Positions 59,731-64,000 of a DNA stretch of 64,000 bases are shown piece by piece (the stretch's first letter is position 1; the number at the start of each line of letters is the position of its first letter). The notes below the pieces were generated by a model. That model was not told the origin of the DNA. It saw only the letters and a list, made by a program, of their open reading frames with translations, and did no database searches. This DNA is from Chamaesiphon sp041738715. Lineage in GTDB: Bacteria; Cyanobacteriota; Cyanobacteriia; Cyanobacteriales; Chamaesiphonaceae. The stretch spans positions 22,066 to 86,065 of the forward strand of contig JBGSPI010000092.1 in NCBI GenBank assembly GCA_041738715.1. Direction: 5' to 3'. The position numbers and the translations under genes are program-made.

Positions 59731-60561
59731 TTAACCTTCCTTACCTGTACCTGCCTCAACCAACTTCACCTTAGTTGCCAAACCGAGGAACTGGAGAAAC
59801 TGAATCGTCATCCAAGTGATATCGATTTCCCACCATTTCATGCCGTGACGGGCAGAATACTGGTAAGCATGATGGTTGTTATGCCAGCCTTCCCCGTAAG
59901 TAGTCAGCGCAACCCACCAACAATTTGTAGATCGATCGGTAGTCTCAAAGTTGCGATAGCCGAATTTGTGAGTTGCACTATTGACTAACCAAGTACAGTG
60001 ATAGACGACTACGAGCCGGACAAATACACCCCAGAAGACAAAAGACCAACCACCGATCGCATATAAAACTAACCCAAGGACAACTTGCAGAGGGAAAAAG
60101 TAGTTGTTCAAAAATTGATAAAATGGGTCATCGGCAATATCCTTGGTAAAGCGAGGGATATCACTTTCAGCCGGAATCTCGAAACACATCCACCGAATAT
60201 GACTCCACAGGAAACCTTTTTTGGAATCATGATGATCGACATCCTGGTCAGAGTGTAAGTGATGATGACGGTGTAAACCTACCCACCAAATAATTCCGCC
60301 TTGTAATGCTAATGTGCCGCAGAATGCCAAAAAGTACTCCAGCCACTTAGGAGTCTGAAAACTGCGGTGAGAAAGCAGGCGGTGCCAGCCCAGGGTAATG
60401 CCTAATCCGCCTGTAATCCAATGTAAAAGTAGAGCAACGCCTACCCCTTGCCAGCTAAATAAACCTGGCAAAAATGCACAAATCGCGCCAATGTGAAAGA
60501 TCGTGAGCGCAATAATCATCGTCCAGTCGAGGCGAAGTTTTGTTGATGCGGCAACAGTCAT
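59731..60561 (-). CDS. desC: Acyl-lipid delta-9 desaturase
   Basis: Membrane di-iron enzyme putting the first double bond into fatty acids of membrane lipids. The three His boxes are visible: HRLLSHR near 60-66, HRHHH near 97-101, and EGWHNNHH near 225-232. TM helices are FHIGAICAFLPGLFSW, LLLHWITGGLGITLGW, YFLAFCGTLALQGGIIW and QVVLGLVLYAIGGWSFVFWG. Length 276 is close to DesC. It is divergent from the methionine-gamma-lyase-like gene and likely cold- or growth-responsive, as in other cyanobacteria. Confidence 0.93.
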   Translation of the reverse strand: MTVAASTKLRLDWTMIIALTIFHIGAICAFLPGLFSWQGVGVALLLHWITGGLGITLGWHRLLSHRSFQTPKWLEYFLAFCGTLALQGGIIWWVGLHRHHHLHSDQDVDHHDSKKGFLWSHIRWMCFEIPAESDIPRFTKDIADDPFYQFLNNYFFPLQVVLGLVLYAIGGWSFVFWGVFVRLVVVYHCTWLVNSATHKFGYRNFETTDRSTNCWWVALTTYGEGWHNNHHAYQYSARHGMKWWEIDITWMTIQFLQFLGLATKVKLVEAGTGKEG

Positions 60562-60644
60562 TGAGATAACCTATAGAAGAGTTTTGATACTGTGCCCAAT
60601 CTGCGTGCGGACTTAACAGGCAAATAATTTAACCTCATCAAATC

Positions 60645-61886
60645 ATGAACAGCGCATTACTCATTCCAGCGGCAGAAAAGGCACTATCACTGATTTTTGA
60701 TGGTATTGACGGTCAAGTCAAGAGGAATATCCGAAGAGTTTTGGAAATTTACCGTCATCATCGGGTCGGTGTCAGGCATTTTGCTAGTGTCAGCGGTTAC
60801 GGACACGACGATTTGGGGCGAGAAACTTTGGATAAAGTTTTTGCGGATGTTATGGGTGCAGAGGCCGCTGCCGTCAGGGTGCAATTTGTATCAGGGACAC
60901 ACGCGATCGCTTGTGCTTTATTTGGGGTATTGCGACCGGGAGATGAAATGCTCTCTGTTGTGGGTGCGCCTTACGATACATTGGAGGAGGTGATCGGCAG
61001 TAGGGGTGAGGGACAAGGATCGTTGAAAGAATTTGGGATCGACTACCGCGAATTAGCCTTGGGAAGCGATGGTTCGATCGATTGGGCTGGTTTAGGTCAT
61101 GCAGTTCATTCCCGTACCCGTCTCGTCCTAATTCAGCGTTCCTGTGGCTATGCTTGGCGGTCTTCTCTTTCCATTGCCGAAATCGAGCGAATTGTGGGGA
61201 TTGTTAAGCGGCAAAATCCGAGTACGATTTGCTTTGTCGATAATTGCTACGGTGAATTTATCGAAGATCGGGAGCCTCCGGCGGTTGGTGCTGATTTAAT
61301 TGCCGGATCGCTGATCAAAAATCCTGGGGGGACAATTGCGACAGGTGGCGGTTATGTGGCTGGTAGAGCGGATCTCGTTGAGGCTGCGGCTTGTCGGTTG
61401 ACCGCACCAGGCATCGGTTCTTCTGGGGGTGCGACCTATGACCAGAATCGATTGTTATTCCAAGGTTTATTTCTCGCCCCCCAAATGGTGGGAGAGGCGA
61501 TGAAGGGTAATCATCTGACGGCTTATGTGTTCGACCAGTTGGGTTATCCGGTCAATCCATTACCACTTGCGCCGCGTCGAGATGTGATTCAGGCCATTAA
61601 ACTGGGTTCGCGGGAGAAATTAATTGCGTTTTGTCGATCGATCCAGCAAAATTCTCCCATCGATGCCCATGTCGATCCCGTTCCGGGCACGATGCACGGT
61701 TATGAGAGTGAATTGATTATGGCTGGCGGCACATTTATCGATGGTAGTACTTTGGAATTTTCCGCCGATGGGCCTTTGCGGGAACCCTATACTGCTTTCT
61801 GTCAGGGCGGTACACACTGGACTCATGTGGCGATTGCTTTAGAGGCGGCAGTTGATGCCATTAACGCGATCGATAAGTTAAATTAA
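60645..61886 (+). CDS. Methionine gamma-lyase-like PLP enzyme (aluminium-resistance family)
   Basis: A 413-residue PLP-dependent enzyme of the YnbB/aluminium-resistance branch of Cys/Met metabolism enzymes. Features: FASVSGYGHDDLGRETLD near 46-63, VSGTHAIACALFGVL, FVDNCYGEFIE, and GSLIKNPGGTIATGGGYV with the Schiff-base Lys. It is not a true methionine gamma-lyase by motif arrangement, and its reaction is not established. The start is ATG 60645. Confidence 0.8.
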   Translation: MNSALLIPAAEKALSLIFDGIDGQVKRNIRRVLEIYRHHRVGVRHFASVSGYGHDDLGRETLDKVFADVMGAEAAAVRVQFVSGTHAIACALFGVLRPGDEMLSVVGAPYDTLEEVIGSRGEGQGSLKEFGIDYRELALGSDGSIDWAGLGHAVHSRTRLVLIQRSCGYAWRSSLSIAEIERIVGIVKRQNPSTICFVDNCYGEFIEDREPPAVGADLIAGSLIKNPGGTIATGGGYVAGRADLVEAAACRLTAPGIGSSGGATYDQNRLLFQGLFLAPQMVGEAMKGNHLTAYVFDQLGYPVNPLPLAPRRDVIQAIKLGSREKLIAFCRSIQQNSPIDAHVDPVPGTMHGYESELIMAGGTFIDGSTLEFSADGPLREPYTAFCQGGTHWTHVAIALEAAVDAINAIDKLN

Positions 61887-61926
61887 ACCTAACCCCCCAA
61901 ACTCTTAACCTCTACTCTCAACCCCT

Positions 61927-63366
61927 ATGACTACTGGAGATTTATCTAATCCAAACTTAAAAGAATACAGTTATACAAAGCCGATTCCTAAAGTCAAATT
62001 ACCCACAATGATCCGACTGGGATTATTTCAGATGGGATTAGGGATGATGTCGGTGATGGTTTTTGGTGTCTTGAATCGAGTCTTAATTAAAGAATTATCA
62101 GTACCAAGTACAATCGCAACGGTGATTTTAGCCTTAACTTTATTTGTTGCTCCGGCGCGAATTATCTTTGGTCAACTTTCGGATACTAGACCACTATTTG
62201 GTTATTATCGAACGGGCTATATTTGGCTGGGAACAGCTTCACTCGTGACCACAGCTTGGATTGCCGTCCAGGTGATGTGGCAATTGGGTTCAAGTTTACA
62301 GGCAGTGGGTTGGACGGTGATGACTTATGGTTGGGCTGGATTATTAGGCGCGATCTTTGCGATCTATGGTTTGTCCGTGAGTATGTGTTCGACTCCGTTT
62401 GCAACTTTGCTCGTAGATATTACCGATGAAGATGATCGATCGCGATTAGTGGCGATCGATTGGTCGATGTTAATTGGTGGGACAATTATCGGCGCAATTA
62501 CGATCGGGGTACTGCTCAAATCATTAGAAATTGGTGCCGCGATCGAGCAGGTTCAAATTCAAATTAATCGACTATTTATCATTATTCCGGCGATCGTTTT
62601 GGGCTTAACATTTGTTGGGACAGTCGGTGTCGAACGGAAGTATTCGCGGTTTGCTAGTCGGGTGGGAAATACACAAGATGAATCACAGAATCCATCATTA
62701 GGACGTGCTTGGGGGATTCTCACTGCTAGTCGTCAGACGCAGATATTTTTTACCTTTCTCGTCGTCATGACGCTGGGATTATTCATTCAAGATCCCATCT
62801 TGGAAACCTACGGGGGCGATGTCTTCGATCTCCCCGTCGGCAAAACAGCTACACTGAATGCGTTTTGGGGCACGGGAACACTAATTGGGCTATTTGCAGC
62901 GGGGTTTTGGTTCATTCCCAAACTAGGTAAGCAAAAAACAGCGCGACTCGGCTGTATGCTGGTCGCTGTATCGATGTTATGGGTAATTGTCTCTGGTTTC
63001 ACCCATAACCCAGTTTTTCTCCAACTGGCTCTACTCCTATTTGGGATGTGTTCGGGCTTAGTGACGACAGGGGCGATTACGCTGATGTTAGATTTTACCG
63101 TACCAGAAACAGCGGGGACTTTTATCGGTGCGTGGGGTTTGTCCCAAGCTTTAGCCAAGGGTTTGGCAACAGTATTTGGCGGTGCAGCCTTAGATATCGG
63201 TCGATCGATCTTTCGAGAAAATGTCCTCGCTTATGGGTTTGTGTTTAGTATCCAAGCTCTGGCGATGATTATAGCGGTCAAATTACTCGATCGAGTGAAT
63301 GTGCGCGAGTTTCAAACTACTGCTAAGGATGCGGTTAAAGCCGTAATTGCGGCTGATGTGGATTGA
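61927..63366 (+). CDS. PucC-like chlorophyll/bacteriochlorophyll transporter family protein
   Basis: A 479-residue MFS protein with about 12 TM helices. The N-terminal region LGLFQMGLGMMSVMVFGVLN and ARIIFGQLSDTRPLFGYYRTGYIWLG match the BCD family that includes PucC, Lhaa and cyanobacterial homologues. Such proteins handle (bacterio)chlorophyll delivery to light-harvesting complexes. It follows the PLP enzyme by 40 bases. The role in this organism is inferred from family. Confidence 0.85.
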   Translation: MTTGDLSNPNLKEYSYTKPIPKVKLPTMIRLGLFQMGLGMMSVMVFGVLNRVLIKELSVPSTIATVILALTLFVAPARIIFGQLSDTRPLFGYYRTGYIWLGTASLVTTAWIAVQVMWQLGSSLQAVGWTVMTYGWAGLLGAIFAIYGLSVSMCSTPFATLLVDITDEDDRSRLVAIDWSMLIGGTIIGAITIGVLLKSLEIGAAIEQVQIQINRLFIIIPAIVLGLTFVGTVGVERKYSRFASRVGNTQDESQNPSLGRAWGILTASRQTQIFFTFLVVMTLGLFIQDPILETYGGDVFDLPVGKTATLNAFWGTGTLIGLFAAGFWFIPKLGKQKTARLGCMLVAVSMLWVIVSGFTHNPVFLQLALLLFGMCSGLVTTGAITLMLDFTVPETAGTFIGAWGLSQALAKGLATVFGGAALDIGRSIFRENVLAYGFVFSIQALAMIIAVKLLDRVNVREFQTTAKDAVKAVIAADVD

Positions 63367-63400
63367 TTGGCTCGCCTAACAGTTAGTTACTACTTAAAAC

Positions 63401-63863
63401 ATGAATTTTAGCGATCGAGTATTAGAAGTCGCCAGCACCACGGCGCAGCGAGTAGGGGCACAATTACTATTAGACTTTGGACATGTCCAAGGGTCAGAAA
63501 AAGCTGATGGCAGCTTGGTTACACAGTCTGATGAATGGGCAGATCGGGAAATTCGATCGAGTATTTCCCAAGCTTTTCCCGATCATGCCATTCTCAGCGA
63601 AGAAGCTGAACATGGCTTTACTGCGGCCGAGTGGACATGGATCATCGATCCGCTGGATGGAACGACCAATTTCACGCGGGGAATTCCCTTGTGGGGGATT
63701 TCGATTGGGCTACTCTACAATGGTGTACCTGTCTTTGGCTATGTCTACTTCCCACCTGTGAATCAAATTTTTCATGGTTTCTGGGTAGGTGATAGTGGGC
63801 TAGATTTACCCACTGGTGCCTATCTAAATGGTCGGGCAATCCATGTGAGCGAGGATAAACCTA
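63401..63863 (+). pseudogene. Inositol monophosphatase family gene, truncated by insertion
   Basis: ATG 63401 opens a frame with IMPase motifs: KADGSLVTQSDEWADREIRS near 33-52, AILSEEAEHG near 65-74, WIIDPLDGTTNFTRGIP near 79-95 (the metal-binding DPLDGT). After about residue 153 (HVSEDKP) the sequence stops resembling the family and turns into the complement of a transposase. The C-terminal half with the second metal Asp (WDxAAG) is missing. If the gene continues on the far side of the element, it lies outside the window. Confidence 0.75.
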
Positions 63864-64000
63864 GTGGCGTGACCGGACTAAAACTGTGGGTAAAGATGAT
63901 GCAGTTTAATTCGAGCATCTGCGGTGGTAAATTGCCATTTTACTTTAGCATGTTCTCGGTTCCGTTCTTGTTGCCAAGCTGCCAGTTCACTTTTAAGAAG
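63863..64000 (-). mobile_element. IS630-type insertion sequence, right end only
   Basis: The element starts near 63863, at a CTAG (63861-63864), the TA-containing target favoured by IS630/Tc1-type elements, and runs off the window. The transposase reads leftward and ends at 63878. The terminal bases after the TA, GTGGCGTGACCGGAC, are the candidate end repeat. The target-site and inverted-repeat partner are outside. Confidence 0.65.
63878..64000 (-). CDS. IS630-family transposase, C-terminal part
   Basis: On the minus strand 40 residues precede a TAG (complement 63878-63880): SELAAWQQERNREHAKVKW, QFTTADARIKLHHLYPQF. The FTTADARIKL..LYP motif is the C-terminal end of IS630-family transposases. 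The rest lies beyond the window. Confidence 0.8.
   Translation of the reverse strand, partial: LLKSELAAWQQERNREHAKVKWQFTTADARIKLHHLYPQF

Overview
The window is chromosomal DNA from a filament- or colony-type cyanobacterium. Evidence: psbU, chlP, gun4, sqdB, a desC-type desaturase, a PucC-like chlorophyll transporter, GlbN-type truncated hemoglobin, LrtA-type hibernation factor, and a very high density of GATCG/CGATCG and GCGATCGC (HIP1) words. The taste for CGATCG recalls Chamaesiphon-like genomes, but that is only an impression.

Layout. 0-11.9 kb is mostly core metabolism: a cut-off hypothetical gene coupled to thrB, the hibernation factor with a long leader, a class II amidotransferase, chlP and gun4 facing away from each other, an acyltransferase, mtnA, a small ferredoxin, an HtrA-type protease and ATP sulfurylase. 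12-21 kb holds a lipase/DUF4114 protein, a STAS protein, pyrE, a cytochrome b6 maturation factor and a cobN swollen by in-frame repeat insertions. 21-28.6 kb is accessory: a MazF-type toxin pair, a Uma2 nuclease plus a decayed copy, a beheaded YefM antitoxin, a retropepsin-like bicistron, an orphan attC-like site, an AraC regulator, two small secreted proteins, and two broken copies of the 5' end of the next gene. 28.7-33.1 kb has a membrane adenylate cyclase, a VapC-type pair and an MscS channel with a cyclic-nucleotide-binding-like domain. 33.2-34 kb contains transposase scraps. 34-41.8 kb holds DUF1003, sqdB, psbU, an orphan ParA, YciI, a B12 radical SAM protein, a beta-helix protein and a GrpE-like protein. 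42-45.8 kb groups an ArsR regulator, a CopD-like protein, glbN, a Crp/Fnr regulator and an FHA-cyclase. 46-60.6 kb has uppP, lnt, a cytochrome b protein, an integron-type gene cassette, an RlaP-like nucleotidyltransferase, aspartate aminotransferase, infB, cobA-hemD, tRNA-Gly and desC. The right end has a methionine-gamma-lyase-like enzyme, a PucC-family carrier and an inositol monophosphatase gene apparently broken by an IS630-type element that runs off the window.

Themes. Tetrapyrrole genes recur (chlP, gun4, cobN, cobA-hemD, the PucC-family protein, the CCB-type factor) but are scattered and not one operon. Two class III cyclases and two CNB-fold proteins are present, although both CNB pockets look unsuited to cAMP. 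The most unusual material is the integron attC evidence (a cassette at 50.2-50.66 kb and an orphan site at 25.68 kb), the repeat mosaic at 21.4-24.5 kb, the duplicated cyclase promoter/5' segments, and several short repeats inserted in frame into genes. No CRISPR array, rRNA or integron integrase was seen. All assignments come from reading the sequence and from recall of protein families; no searches were run.
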